From an uncultured Rhodobacter sp. (lineage in GTDB: Bacteria; Pseudomonadota; Alphaproteobacteria; Rhodobacterales; Rhodobacteraceae), in assembly GCA_945952585.1 (NCBI GenBank), contig CAMFII010000002.1, forward strand, positions 186,001-250,000: DNA of 64,000 nucleotides. Reading direction: 5' to 3'. The position numbers were made by a program, and so were the translations under genes. This document shows, piece after piece, positions 54,207 to 62,977 of this stretch (the stretch's first letter is position 1; each line of letters begins with the position of its first letter). The notes under the pieces are model-generated. The model did not search any database, was not told the origin of the DNA, and was given only the letters and a program-made list of their open reading frames with translations.

Positions 54207-57200
54207 TTATTCCGCGACGTGAAGCGTCGTCGGTCCCCTGCGCCCGCCCTGACCGGCTTCGATCGCGTCGATCCGCTCGCGCAGGGCGGAGAGTTCGCTC
54301 GCGCCTTCGGCCAGACGTTCGGCGATCACCGAGTTCTCCAGCGGCTCCGGCTCCTGCTCCTTCTGACCGACGAAGCGGTTGAAGATCCAGGCGAGAAGGC
54401 GTGACAGGTCGTCCATGATGAGGAAGAACGACGGGACGACGACAAGGCTCAGCACGGTCGAGACGATGATGCCGCCGATCACGGCAATCGCCATCGGAGC
54501 GCGGAAGGCGCCGCCTTCGCCAACGCCAAGGGCCGACGGCAGCATCCCCGCCGACATCGCGATCGAGGTCATGACGATGGGCTGTGCGCGCTTGTGGCCC
54601 GCCTCGATCACCGCCTGCAGGCGGCTCATCCCCTTGTTCCGCATCTCGATGGCAAAGTCGATCAGCAGGATGGCGTTCTTGGTGACGATCCCCATCAGCA
54701 TCAGGATCCCGATCAGAACCGGCATCGACACCGCGTTGTTGGTCAGGATCAGTGCCGCTGCGACGCCGCCGATGGCAAGCGGCAGCGAGAAGAGGATGGT
54801 GAAAGGCTGGATCACGCTGCCGAACAGCAGGATCAGCACCGTCAGCACCAGCATCAGGCCCATGATCATCGCATTGCCGAAGGACTGGGTCAGTTCCGCC
54901 TGCACTTCGGCATCGCCGGATTCCTGCACACGCACGGTCGCGGGCAGTTCCGTCTGGTCCAGCACCTCCTTGAAGCGTGCCGTCGCCGTGCCAAGCGCCA
55001 CGCCGACGGGCAGGTTGGCGCCGATCGTGGCCTTGCGCTCGCGGTTCAGCCGGTCGACGACGCTCGGTCCCTCGGCGATGGTCACCTCGGCCACAGAGCT
55101 CAGCGGCACGGCGGCGCCGGAAGCGGTGTTGACCTTGAGCGCCGCGATGCGGGCCAGGTCGGCCCTCGAGGCATCGTCAAGCCGCACCCGCACAGGGACA
55201 AGCCGGTTGTCGATGGACAACTTGGCCAGCGCCGCATCGACGTCGCCGATGGTCGCCACACGAATGGTGTTGGCGATGTCATTGGTCGTGACGCCAAGCC
55301 GCGCGGCTTCCTCGACCAGAGGATGGATCTGGATTTCGGGCCGGGGCAGGGCGCCCTCGGACGAGACGTTGGCCAGCAGGGGGTCGCCCCGCAGGTTCTC
55401 TTCCAGCCGGGCGACGGCCTCGTTCAGGTCGGCCTCGTTCGAAGACAGGATCGAGAACGAGATGTCACGCTCGCCACGGTCGTTGAGCTTGAAGGCGCGG
55501 ATGTCCGGAATCTCGGCCAGCTTGGCAAAGACGTCGGCCTCGATCTGGTTCTGCGGCCGCTCCCGGCCTGTGCTCTTCACCTCCGGCACGATCGAGCCGA
55601 CCACCGGCAACTGACGCAGGATTTCGGAAATCCGCCGGACGAGCGAATGGTCAAGCTTCTGCAGGATGACCGTCACGCTGGCGCGCCGCACGTCAAGATC
55701 GCCGGTCGGGGACGACCCGCCGAGGATGAAGATGCTGTCCACACCGTCGATATCCTTCAGCGCGGCGTAGATGCGGTCAGTCGCGGCCTCGGTATCGTCA
55801 AGGGTCGATCCGGGGGGCAACTCGACGCTGACCGGGATACGGCTGACGTCTTCGGGCGGGATGAAGCTGCCCGGGACCTTGGCCATGAAGTAGACAGAGA
55901 CGACGAGCACGCCAATCGCCGCCACCAGGGTGAGGTAGCGGGACGGAATGAACAGGATCCGGCCGCCCGCGCTCTTGCGTACGAACCAGAGGTAGGCGCG
56001 CATGAACGGGCCGTCGCCCTTGTGCTCTTCCATCGCGTCCTTGGCGCGCATCAGGTAGGCGGCCATCATCGGTGTGATGAGGCGCGCCACCAGCAGCGAA
56101 AACATCACCGCGATGGCGACGGTCAGGCCGAACTGGCGGAAGTACTGGCCCGGGATCCCGGGCATGAAGCTGACCGGCACGAACACCGCGACGATGGTGG
56201 CCGAGGTCGCGATGACGGCCAGACCGATCTCGTCCGCGGCCTCGATGGCGGCGCGGTAGGGTGTCTTGCCCATGCGGATATGGCGGGCGATGTTCTCGAT
56301 CTCGACGATGGCATCGTCTACAAGGATCCCGGTCGCCAGTGTGATCGCAAGGAAGCTGACAAGGTTCAGCGAGAAGCCGAGCAGATCCATTATCCAGAAG
56401 GTCGGCACCGCTGAAAGGGGCAAGGCCACCGCGGCAATCAACGTTGCGCGCCAGTTCCTGAGGAAGGCGAGAACGACCAGAACCGCAAGGATCGCCCCTT
56501 CGATCAGCGTATGCAGCGCCGCCTCGTAGTTGCCGAAGGTGTAGAACACCGTGTCATCGACGGGCACGATCGAGACCTGCGGGTTCGCCGCCCGGATCTC
56601 GTCCAGAACCGCGTTGGTCGTTCTGGAAACGCTGACCTCCGAGGCGCCCTTGGCGCGGAACACGGCAAAGACCACGACCGGCTCGCCGTTGAAGCGCGAG
56701 AACGACCGCAGCTCCTCGCTGGTGTCGATCACCTCGCCCAGGTCGGACAGGCGCACGAAACGCCCGTTGCCAAGCGCGATCGTGGTGTCAGCGAGGCTTT
56801 CGACCGTCGAGGCATCGCCCAGCAGCCGGATCGCCTGCTCGCCGGTGCCAACCTCGGCCCGGCCAGCGCCGAGGTCGGTGTTGGTCGCGCGCAGTTGCGC
56901 ACTGACGGCGCTTGCGGTGATGCCGAAGCTGTCGAGTTTGACCGGGTCAAGCTCGATGCGGATTTCGCGGTCGGCCCCACCGTAACGGTCGACCCGGCCG
57001 ATGCCGGACTTGCCCTGCAAGGCGCGCTTCACCGTATCGTCGACGAACCAGGACAGTTCCTCGACCGACATGTTCGGCGCCTTGACGGCGAAGGACATGA
57101 TAGCCTGGCCCTCGACGTCGATCTTGGTGACGATCGGGGCATCAATGTCGCCGGGCAGGTTGCCGCGGATACGGTCGATCGCGTCCTTCACATCCTGCAC

Positions 57201-57512
57201 GGCCTGATTGGTCGGCGTCTCGATGCGGAATTCCACAAGCGTCTGCGACTGGCCGTCGGTGACCGACGAGGTGATGTTCTTTACCCCGCTGATGCCCGCG
57301 ACAGAATCCTCGATCTCCTTGGTGACCTGCATCTCCATCTCGGCCGGAGCCGCACCCGACTGGGTGACGGTCACGGCAACCAGAGGCACGTCGATGTTCG
57401 GAAACCGGGTGATGGGAAGGGTGTTGAACGACTGCCACCCCAGCACCATCAGCATGATGAAGAGAAGGAGCGGCGCGATTGGCTTTCGGATGGCCCAGGC
57501 TGAGAAGTTCAT
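54207..57512 (-). CDS. RND-family efflux transporter (inner-membrane pump)
   Basis: 1,101-aa AcrB/MexB/CusA-like pump. The N-terminal helix ('PIAPLLLFIMLMVLGWQSF') and TM4 'ATGILVDDAIVEIENI' with paired Asp residues for proton relay mark a drug (HAE1) exporter. Porter-domain motifs such as 'SGVKNITSSVTDGQSQTLVEF' follow, and the second repeat has 'LPLAIGGVAAALILTNNAVSM'. A C-terminal tail of about 60 residues beyond the last helix ('FVGQKEQEPEPLENSVIAER', 'ELSALRERIDAIEAG') looks coiled-coil and is not standard for AcrB. Adaptor and TetR genes lie immediately upstream. No outer-membrane channel gene is present. Confidence 0.95.
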   Translation of the reverse strand: MNFSAWAIRKPIAPLLLFIMLMVLGWQSFNTLPITRFPNIDVPLVAVTVTQSGAAPAEMEMQVTKEIEDSVAGISGVKNITSSVTDGQSQTLVEFRIETPTNQAVQDVKDAIDRIRGNLPGDIDAPIVTKIDVEGQAIMSFAVKAPNMSVEELSWFVDDTVKRALQGKSGIGRVDRYGGADREIRIELDPVKLDSFGITASAVSAQLRATNTDLGAGRAEVGTGEQAIRLLGDASTVESLADTTIALGNGRFVRLSDLGEVIDTSEELRSFSRFNGEPVVVFAVFRAKGASEVSVSRTTNAVLDEIRAANPQVSIVPVDDTVFYTFGNYEAALHTLIEGAILAVLVVLAFLRNWRATLIAAVALPLSAVPTFWIMDLLGFSLNLVSFLAITLATGILVDDAIVEIENIARHIRMGKTPYRAAIEAADEIGLAVIATSATIVAVFVPVSFMPGIPGQYFRQFGLTVAIAVMFSLLVARLITPMMAAYLMRAKDAMEEHKGDGPFMRAYLWFVRKSAGGRILFIPSRYLTLVAAIGVLVVSVYFMAKVPGSFIPPEDVSRIPVSVELPPGSTLDDTEAATDRIYAALKDIDGVDSIFILGGSSPTGDLDVRRASVTVILQKLDHSLVRRISEILRQLPVVGSIVPEVKSTGRERPQNQIEADVFAKLAEIPDIRAFKLNDRGERDISFSILSSNEADLNEAVARLEENLRGDPLLANVSSEGALPRPEIQIHPLVEEAARLGVTTNDIANTIRVATIGDVDAALAKLSIDNRLVPVRVRLDDASRADLARIAALKVNTASGAAVPLSSVAEVTIAEGPSVVDRLNRERKATIGANLPVGVALGTATARFKEVLDQTELPATVRVQESGDAEVQAELTQSFGNAMIMGLMLVLTVLILLFGSVIQPFTILFSLPLAIGGVAAALILTNNAVSMPVLIGILMLMGIVTKNAILLIDFAIEMRNKGMSRLQAVIEAGHKRAQPIVMTSIAMSAGMLPSALGVGEGGAFRAPMAIAVIGGIIVSTVLSLVVVPSFFLIMDDLSRLLAWIFNRFVGQKEQEPEPLENSVIAERLAEGASELSALRERIDAIEAGQGGRRGPTTLHVAE

Positions 57513-57520
57513 GGTGTCCC

Positions 57521-58714
57521 TCAGTTGGTGCCGACGGTTTCAGGAACCGGCTGGATATGGTCGCCGTCGCGGACAAAGGACGCGGCCTTGGTCACGACAA
57601 GATCGCCCTCTTTCAGACCCGAGACGATTTCGACCAGCCCGCCTTCACGGATTCCAAGTTGAACAGGCGTGCGCGAGACGACGCCATCCGTCACCTTCAT
57701 CACTGTCGGGCCCGAAACAGCCGACCCGACCGCAGTCACGGGAACGGCCAGGCCATCGCGCTCGGCGACAAGGATATCGGCGTCCATGAACATGCCCTGG
57801 CGCACCAGATCGTTGCGGTCCACCGAGATGCGGGCGCGCCCAAGCCGGGTGTCGGTGTCAATGACCGGATCGACCAGGCGGATCGTGCCGGTCAATGGCT
57901 CAGTCATGCCCACCGTGCGCAAGGTCGCCGTCTGGCCCGGCTGCAATTTCGTGACGAGGCGCTCGGCGACGTCGGCCCTCAGCTCGAGCGCGCCATCGCG
58001 CACGATCGTGAACATCGGCGATCCGGTGGCGGAGGCGATCGCGCCGACCATGGCATTGCGCTCGACCACAGTGCCGCCGACCGGCGCCACGACATCCGTG
58101 CGGGTCAACTCAAGATCGAGGTTGTCGATCTGCGCCCGCACGACCTTGACCTGCGCCTTGGCTGCTTCCAGCGTCTGGATGGCAACCGTCACGCCGGCCT
58201 GGGCCGCCACGGCATTGGCCGACGCTGTGTCCGCCGCCGCCTGCGAGGCAGACCCCTGCGCGCGAAGCGCGGCAGTACGCTCGTTGATCCGCTTGGCGTC
58301 GTCGGCCTTGGCATTGGCTTCAAGGAGCTGAGCTTCCGCCTGGGCGACCTGGGCCTGGGCCGAGGCAAGCGATGCCTCGAACTGGCTTTCCTGAAGCCGC
58401 AGTGTGGAATCCGAAAGCTTCGCCAGCACCTGTCCGGCGGTGACCGTGTCACCGACTTCGGCGTTCAGGGACTCGATCGGCTGACCCTCGATCAGCGGTT
58501 GGACAAGCACCTTCTCGACCGGTGCCACCAGCCCCGAGGCGACGACGCGGTCGCGCAGGTGCGCCATCTTGACGGTCGAAACCGTAATGGCGGGAAGCGT
58601 CGCGTCCTTCTGGACGGTGGCCGCGTCTTCGGCCCAGACTGGGCCGCCGGAAAAAGCCGGCATCGTGGCCAGTACCGCCGCCAGAATGAAAGAGAGGGAA
58701 TGAAACTGCCTCAT
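57521..58714 (-). CDS. RND efflux periplasmic adaptor (membrane fusion protein)
   Basis: 397 aa. A Sec signal peptide (about 1-28) precedes a split lipoyl/barrel-sandwich domain ('GQPIESLNAEVGDTVTAGQV', 'RTDVVAPVGGTVVERNAM') and an alpha-helical hairpin rich in Ala/Gln (about 105-200). Beta-barrel and membrane-proximal domains follow ('SGLKEGDLVVTKAASFVRDG'). No lipobox Cys, so it is likely soluble or anchored by an uncleaved signal. It lies 8 bp upstream of the pump gene. Confidence 0.95.
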   Translation of the reverse strand: MRQFHSLSFILAAVLATMPAFSGGPVWAEDAATVQKDATLPAITVSTVKMAHLRDRVVASGLVAPVEKVLVQPLIEGQPIESLNAEVGDTVTAGQVLAKLSDSTLRLQESQFEASLASAQAQVAQAEAQLLEANAKADDAKRINERTAALRAQGSASQAAADTASANAVAAQAGVTVAIQTLEAAKAQVKVVRAQIDNLDLELTRTDVVAPVGGTVVERNAMVGAIASATGSPMFTIVRDGALELRADVAERLVTKLQPGQTATLRTVGMTEPLTGTIRLVDPVIDTDTRLGRARISVDRNDLVRQGMFMDADILVAERDGLAVPVTAVGSAVSGPTVMKVTDGVVSRTPVQLGIREGGLVEIVSGLKEGDLVVTKAASFVRDGDHIQPVPETVGTN

Positions 58715-58715
58715 G

Positions 58716-59357
58716 TCAAACCTTCACGTCGTCGTTTGAAATCTCGTCAAGCACTCGGTCAATTGTTCGTAGGATCAGCTCGATCAGATCAGGGCCATTC
58801 ACTGCCGCAAGCCGCGGGCGCCGCAGTTCGACCCGCGTGCCGGCGCCCTTGACCAGGAGCATCAGCAATTCGACATGGGCGGCATAGCGATTGCAGGCTG
58901 TCTCGAAGTCAAGCCCCTTGCCTCCCGCGATGATCCGCAGCAGGCTTTCCTGCACCGCCGTTTCCATCCGGCAGACCACGTCTGCCACGTCGCTCTTGCG
59001 CAGGGCTGCTGCCGTCATCTCTGCCCAAAGCTGGCCGTCGTCAGAGCATTCGCAGTCCGTCACACGCTTGCGCGCCGCGGCGCGCAAACCCTCGATCGGG
59101 TCCGGCAGGGTCAGGATCGCCGCGAAGTCGCGTTCGACCTCTGCGACGTCCCGTTCGATGATCGCGGCGACGATGGCCGATTTCGACGGGAAGTAACGGT
59201 AGAAGTTGCCAACGCTCATCCCGGTGGCGCGCGCCAGATCCTGCATCGAGGCGCCTTCGAAACCCTTCTCGATGAAGGCCGTGCGGACGGCTTGCAGGAT
59301 GTCAGCCTGACGGCTGTCCTGGATCGGGGGGCGGAAGTCGGGGCTATGAGCGGTCAT
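58716..59357 (-). CDS. TetR-family repressor of the RND operon
   Basis: 213 aa from ATG 59357. N-terminal HTH 'ILQAVRTAFIEKGFEGASMQ' and 'ATGMSVGNFYRYFPSKSAIV' are TetR_N; the C-terminal part ('LRIIAGGKGLDFETACNRYA') is the divergent ligand domain. Its stop is 1 bp before the adaptor start region, so regulator and pump form one leftward operon, the usual autoregulated efflux layout. Confidence 0.94.
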   Translation of the reverse strand: MTAHSPDFRPPIQDSRQADILQAVRTAFIEKGFEGASMQDLARATGMSVGNFYRYFPSKSAIVAAIIERDVAEVERDFAAILTLPDPIEGLRAAARKRVTDCECSDDGQLWAEMTAAALRKSDVADVVCRMETAVQESLLRIIAGGKGLDFETACNRYAAHVELLMLLVKGAGTRVELRRPRLAAVNGPDLIELILRTIDRVLDEISNDDVKV

Positions 59358-59418
59358 GACGGTCGTGAGTTCCAGCTTTGCGGCAGGCCTACGCAGCGGC
59401 CTCGCCGCGACGCAGAGT

Positions 59419-59434
59419 GAATGAACATTCATTC
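59419..59434. promoter_or_regulatory. Palindromic operator candidate for the TetR regulator
   Basis: GAATGAACATTCATTC is a perfect 7+7-bp inverted repeat with a 2-bp centre, 62-77 bp upstream of the TetR ATG and in its promoter region. Flanking bases extend the symmetry partly (outer A/T and G/C pairs). Size and position fit a TetR-family dimer site. Confidence 0.65.
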
Positions 59435-59490
59435 TCTGACCTCAAACGCCTCTTACGTCAAGAGCAAAGACATATTCTGTTTGCAGAGTT

Positions 59491-60402
59491 TCAGCCTGCG
59501 GATGGCTTTGGCCCGTTCTCAAGCAGCAAAACCAATGCAAGAGCGGTCAGGCCGACGCCGACAAGGACGATCGTTGGAGGATGTGCCGCCCCGAGTGCCA
59601 TTTGCAGAAGGATGACCCAGCTTGGGACCAGATAGGTATAGGCCATGACCTTCGAGGCTGGCAGCCGCAGCGAGGCAAATTGCAGGAGAACAAAGGAAAT
59701 TGCCGTCGCGCAGACGACCAGATAGCCGATGACCGCCCAGAACAGGATCGGCAGGGCGCTCCAGTCGGTCTGGCGGATCGCGGGCAGGCCCCACAGGAAC
59801 AAGACGGCGCTGCCTGCAAGAAGCGTGCCGAAGGTGAAGACAAGCGCCGGTTCCCCCCGGTTCAGCCGCCGGACCATCGGCGTATAGGCCGCATGGGCGA
59901 TGCAGCCGAGAAAATAGATCGCTTCGCCGGCAGTGACCTCGAAGCGGAGTGCGGCCCCGAGGCTACCGCGAAAGATGACCCAAAGTGCCCCCAGGGCTCC
60001 GATCGACAGCGCCACAGCAATCCGCCGGGTCAGGCGCTGGCGCAGGATGATCCAGCCAAAGCCCGCCGCCATCGCGGGCGTCAGCGTCATTACCGCCGAG
60101 GCTGACACGGGATCGGCGGTCTTCAGCCCCTCGAACATCAGCACGAAATAGATCGCAAGGAGCAGCCCCAGCACGAGGTAGCGCCAGGGGGAAGACAGGG
60201 CGCTCCTGCGAACGGGCGTCGTGGTGAAAGCGGCTGCGCCGATCACGGTTGTCGCCAGGGCGAAGCGTAGCGCGCTCAGGGCCGCCGGGTCGACCATTGG
60301 CGCGACCAGCACTCCTAAGGAAAACGAACCCGCAACCAGCGCCGAGAAGGCCAACATCGCCGCGTGGCCCGCCCAGGCCGCACCCGGACTGGCAGGGGTC
60401 AT
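59491..60402 (-). CDS. EamA/DMT-family transporter
   Basis: 303 aa with ten predicted helices in two EamA halves. 'LSALRFALATTVIGAA', 'YFVLMFEGLKTADPVSASAV' and 'TPAMAAGFGWIILRQRLTRR' are the first repeat; 'VVCATAISFVLLQFASLRL', 'MAYTYLVPSWVILLQMAL' close the second. The family exports amino acids and metabolites. ATG overlaps the stop of the LysR gene upstream (ATGA), so the LysR protein is probably its regulator. Confidence 0.9.
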   Translation of the reverse strand: MTPASPGAAWAGHAAMLAFSALVAGSFSLGVLVAPMVDPAALSALRFALATTVIGAAAFTTTPVRRSALSSPWRYLVLGLLLAIYFVLMFEGLKTADPVSASAVMTLTPAMAAGFGWIILRQRLTRRIAVALSIGALGALWVIFRGSLGAALRFEVTAGEAIYFLGCIAHAAYTPMVRRLNRGEPALVFTFGTLLAGSAVLFLWGLPAIRQTDWSALPILFWAVIGYLVVCATAISFVLLQFASLRLPASKVMAYTYLVPSWVILLQMALGAAHPPTIVLVGVGLTALALVLLLENGPKPSAG

Positions 60403-61286
60403 AGCCCCTTCCAGTGGCGTGCCGCGTCCTTGAGATGGCTGACAAAAGCCTGCACCTTGGTCGTCCGGTGCAGATCGACATGGGTGACCAGCCAGAGCGT
60501 CACTTCCCATTCGGGCAGCGGAGGAAGCACCTGGATCAGGTTGTCGTCACCTTCCGCATCCGCGGCCGAGATGAAGCCGATCCCGGCCCCTTCGCGGATC
60601 GCCTCGCGCAGCGCTTCCTGGTCGGAGGCGACAAAGGTGAAATCCTCGGGGGCGACCCGTTCGGCCAGCCAGCGGTGGAAGGGCGCGCGTGATGCCGGCG
60701 AATTCACACCGATGAAGCGGTGGCCCGGAAATTCGGCGGGTGAGGAGGGTAGTCCGTGCTGCGCCGCATAGGCCTTCGAGGCGTAGAGCCCGGTATGCAT
60801 CCGGAACAGCTGCTGGACGACGTTGTCAGGCTCTTCCGGCATGGCGCCGGCACGGAGCGCCACATGCGCCTCGCCATACTCCAGGCGGAACAGGCGCGAG
60901 TCGACGAGAAAGCGGATGCGAACCGCCGGGTGCAGCTTCTGGAAGCTGATGAAGACCGGCGTGAGGATGCGTGACAGCCCCCCGATCGAGGTAACGACAA
61001 GCTCTCCCGTGACCGTATCGCCCTGGCCACGCAGGCGACCGGCAAGCTGGGCGAATTGATCATCCGTGGCCTGCGCGACCGTCTGCAGGTCGCGCCCGGC
61101 CTCTGTCGGGGTGTATCCGCGGGCGTGGCGCTGGAAAAGCTTCGTGCCCAGCCGCTTTTCCAGCGCGTCGATATGCCGGATGACGGTGGCGTGGTGGACC
61201 CCCAGGACCTCGGCAGCGCCCGAGACCGTCCCGAGGCGGGCGACCTGATAGGCCGTCCGGATTTCGTCCCAGTTGTCGAAGGACAT
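60399..61286 (-). CDS. LysR-family transcriptional regulator, coupled to the EamA transporter
   Basis: 295 aa. The winged HTH ('DEIRTAYQVARLGTVSGAAE', 'HHATVIRHIDALEKRLGTKL') starts a few residues after the Met and the effector domain follows ('GELVVTSIGGLSRILTPVF', 'PASRAPFHRWLAERV', 'REAIREGAGIGFISAADAEG'). It is upstream of, and overlaps, the transporter gene on the same strand rather than divergent, an atypical arrangement for LysR. Confidence 0.92.
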   Translation of the reverse strand: MSFDNWDEIRTAYQVARLGTVSGAAEVLGVHHATVIRHIDALEKRLGTKLFQRHARGYTPTEAGRDLQTVAQATDDQFAQLAGRLRGQGDTVTGELVVTSIGGLSRILTPVFISFQKLHPAVRIRFLVDSRLFRLEYGEAHVALRAGAMPEEPDNVVQQLFRMHTGLYASKAYAAQHGLPSSPAEFPGHRFIGVNSPASRAPFHRWLAERVAPEDFTFVASDQEALREAIREGAGIGFISAADAEGDDNLIQVLPPLPEWEVTLWLVTHVDLHRTTKVQAFVSHLKDAARHWKGL

Positions 61287-61356
61287 CGCGAACTCCGTAT
61301 CCGGCCCGAGCCGGCGATTGTGCAGACATGCTCAGGGTTAGCGCCAAAGATGGCGA

Positions 61357-62148
61357 CTACAAGGGCGAATTCCCCTGCCTTTCCTCCGCCGCCAGAAAGG
61401 CCGCAACGGCGTCTCCGCCCTGGGAAGGGTCCGGCAGGCCAAGCGCCCGCCATTCCGCCGCCCGCGCCTGCCGCTCTGCCGGCAGGATCGCAGTCAGGTC
61501 GTCCAGCCGTTCCTTCGCGCCGCGCAGATGCTGCAGCAGCCGGTGCGAATGCAGGATGGTCGGCCGCGCATCGAGCGGCTCCCAGGCGTCCAGTTCGGTC
61601 ACCCGACGCAGGTTGAATTCCGGAGGCAAGACATAAAACCGCAGGTCGCTGCGCCAGAGGACATCTCGGAAGCTCGGCTGATCGCGGTCAAGGCCGGCGG
61701 CGCGGTAGGCCGCCTGCCATTCGGCAAGGAACCGTGCCATCGGTTCAGACCGGCGATAGAGCAGGACCCCGCAATTCATCTGCGGGAAGGCATAGGGCAC
61801 CTTTTCGCCGGTACCGGTGCGGATCAGCCCCGACGTCCGCCGCACGTCATGCGCCACCGCAAGGTCGAACCGGTCGAGCACGTCGAACAGATCGCCAAGC
61901 GGCGCAAGGCAAAGCGTGTCGCAATCCAGATAGAGCGTCCGCTCGAACCGCGAAGCGCCAAGGCTGGCCAGTTTCGCCGTCGCGCCATCCGGAATGGGCA
62001 AGACCCGGTCGAAGAGGCCGGGTTCTGGGGCAAGATCGGTGAAAACGTCGATCTCAAGGCCCGGGTTGAGCGTCCTGAGGCTCCGGGCCGAACGCTGCGC
62101 AAGGTCTAGGTAAGCCGCGCCCTTCGCCACATAGATCACGCCTTGCAT
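61357..62148 (-). CDS. Small GT-A-like glycosyltransferase (nucleotide-diphospho-sugar transferase)
   Basis: 263 aa. 'GVIYVAKGAAYLDLAQRSAR', 'RTLYLDCDTLCLAPLGDLF' (a D-x-D metal motif, DCD) and 'MNCGVLLYRRSEPMARFLAE' resemble DxD-type sugar transferases of the GT8/nucleotide-diphospho-sugar kind. 'DQPSFRDVLWRSDLRFYVLP' completes the fold. No signal peptide. Isolated from the polysaccharide locus; acceptor unknown. Confidence 0.78.
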   Translation of the reverse strand: MQGVIYVAKGAAYLDLAQRSARSLRTLNPGLEIDVFTDLAPEPGLFDRVLPIPDGATAKLASLGASRFERTLYLDCDTLCLAPLGDLFDVLDRFDLAVAHDVRRTSGLIRTGTGEKVPYAFPQMNCGVLLYRRSEPMARFLAEWQAAYRAAGLDRDQPSFRDVLWRSDLRFYVLPPEFNLRRVTELDAWEPLDARPTILHSHRLLQHLRGAKERLDDLTAILPAERQARAAEWRALGLPDPSQGGDAVAAFLAAEERQGNSPL

Positions 62149-62257
62149 TCCGCTGTCCCTTTGGTCCGCCTTTTGCTGTTAAGCTCGATCGCGCCGCCGA
62201 TCCGTCAAGGGCAACCGCGTCGGCGCCATCGCTTTCAGGAGTTGGCAAAGGTTCAGG

Positions 62258-62770
62258 ATGCGCGTTGTCGAAAACTCTCCCGACCGGCTTGTGCTTCGCG
62301 ACATTCCCCTTGGTCCCGGCCTTGCCCTTCTGGCTGTTGCGCTTTTGCCGATGCTTTGGGGCTGGGCCCTCGCACGGGCAGGGCAGGGGACGGGCGGGTT
62401 GTTCCTGATCGGCATCGGTGTGCTCATCTTCCTTGGCTGCTTCGGCGCCTTCGTTCAGATGCTGACCGTCCGGCTCGACCGTCCGAGCGACAGTGCCCAG
62501 ATCACGCAGACCGGGCTGTTCGGACGACGCAGGACGAACCATCCCCTGTCCGATCTGACCGGCGCGACGCTGCAATCGACGCTCATCAAGCGCAAGCCCG
62601 GCGACATGGTGGGCAAGTCAGGCCGCCGGCTGCCCCCGCAACCCCGGGTCTGGCGGGCCGCACTCGTGCGGCGCGACGGCACCCAGTTGCCCCTGACCGA
62701 GGCCTATGGCAGCGAAAGGACCGCAGGCGCCTTTGCCGCCGCGCTGAACGGCTGGTTTGGCGCCGCCTGA
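62258..62770 (+). CDS. Hypothetical two-helix membrane protein
   Basis: 170 aa. Two hydrophobic helices (about 19-40 and 48-70, 'GLALLAVALLPMLWGWALA', 'LFLIGIGVLIFLGCFGAFV') are followed by a beta-rich soluble domain with Arg-rich patches ('TQTGLFGRRRTNHPLSDL'), similar in style to small PH-like membrane proteins. ATG at 62258 follows 'caggagttgg'. No family recognised. Upstream of ffh but separated by about 200 bp. Confidence 0.7.
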   Translation: MRVVENSPDRLVLRDIPLGPGLALLAVALLPMLWGWALARAGQGTGGLFLIGIGVLIFLGCFGAFVQMLTVRLDRPSDSAQITQTGLFGRRRTNHPLSDLTGATLQSTLIKRKPGDMVGKSGRRLPPQPRVWRAALVRRDGTQLPLTEAYGSERTAGAFAAALNGWFGAA

Positions 62771-62977
62771 ACTGCTGTCGATCGGCTTCCGCCTTGACTC
62801 CCGCACCGCCCGGGCGTATCGCTCTGCGGAATTCCCCGGAGGCATGCCGCTTCCGGTCCCATGGGCAATGCCCGGGATCGCCATCCGTCAGCGCGTTGCG
62901 CCCACGGGTGCGCTCCGGCTTTGTATCATGGTCCCGCCGCCCCATATCGGGGCAAATGCCAAGGATGAGGTGCCGCG

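Noticed and set aside
54594-56414. Rightward open frame of 606 codons inside the RND pump gene
   Set aside because: Antisense to the pump; His/Asp/Arg-rich composition is typical of the complement of a GC-rich coding strand.
62618-62945. Leftward small frames before ffh
   Set aside because: Gly/Arg/Pro-rich products with no ribosome-binding site or homology; the gap more likely holds the ffh promoter.
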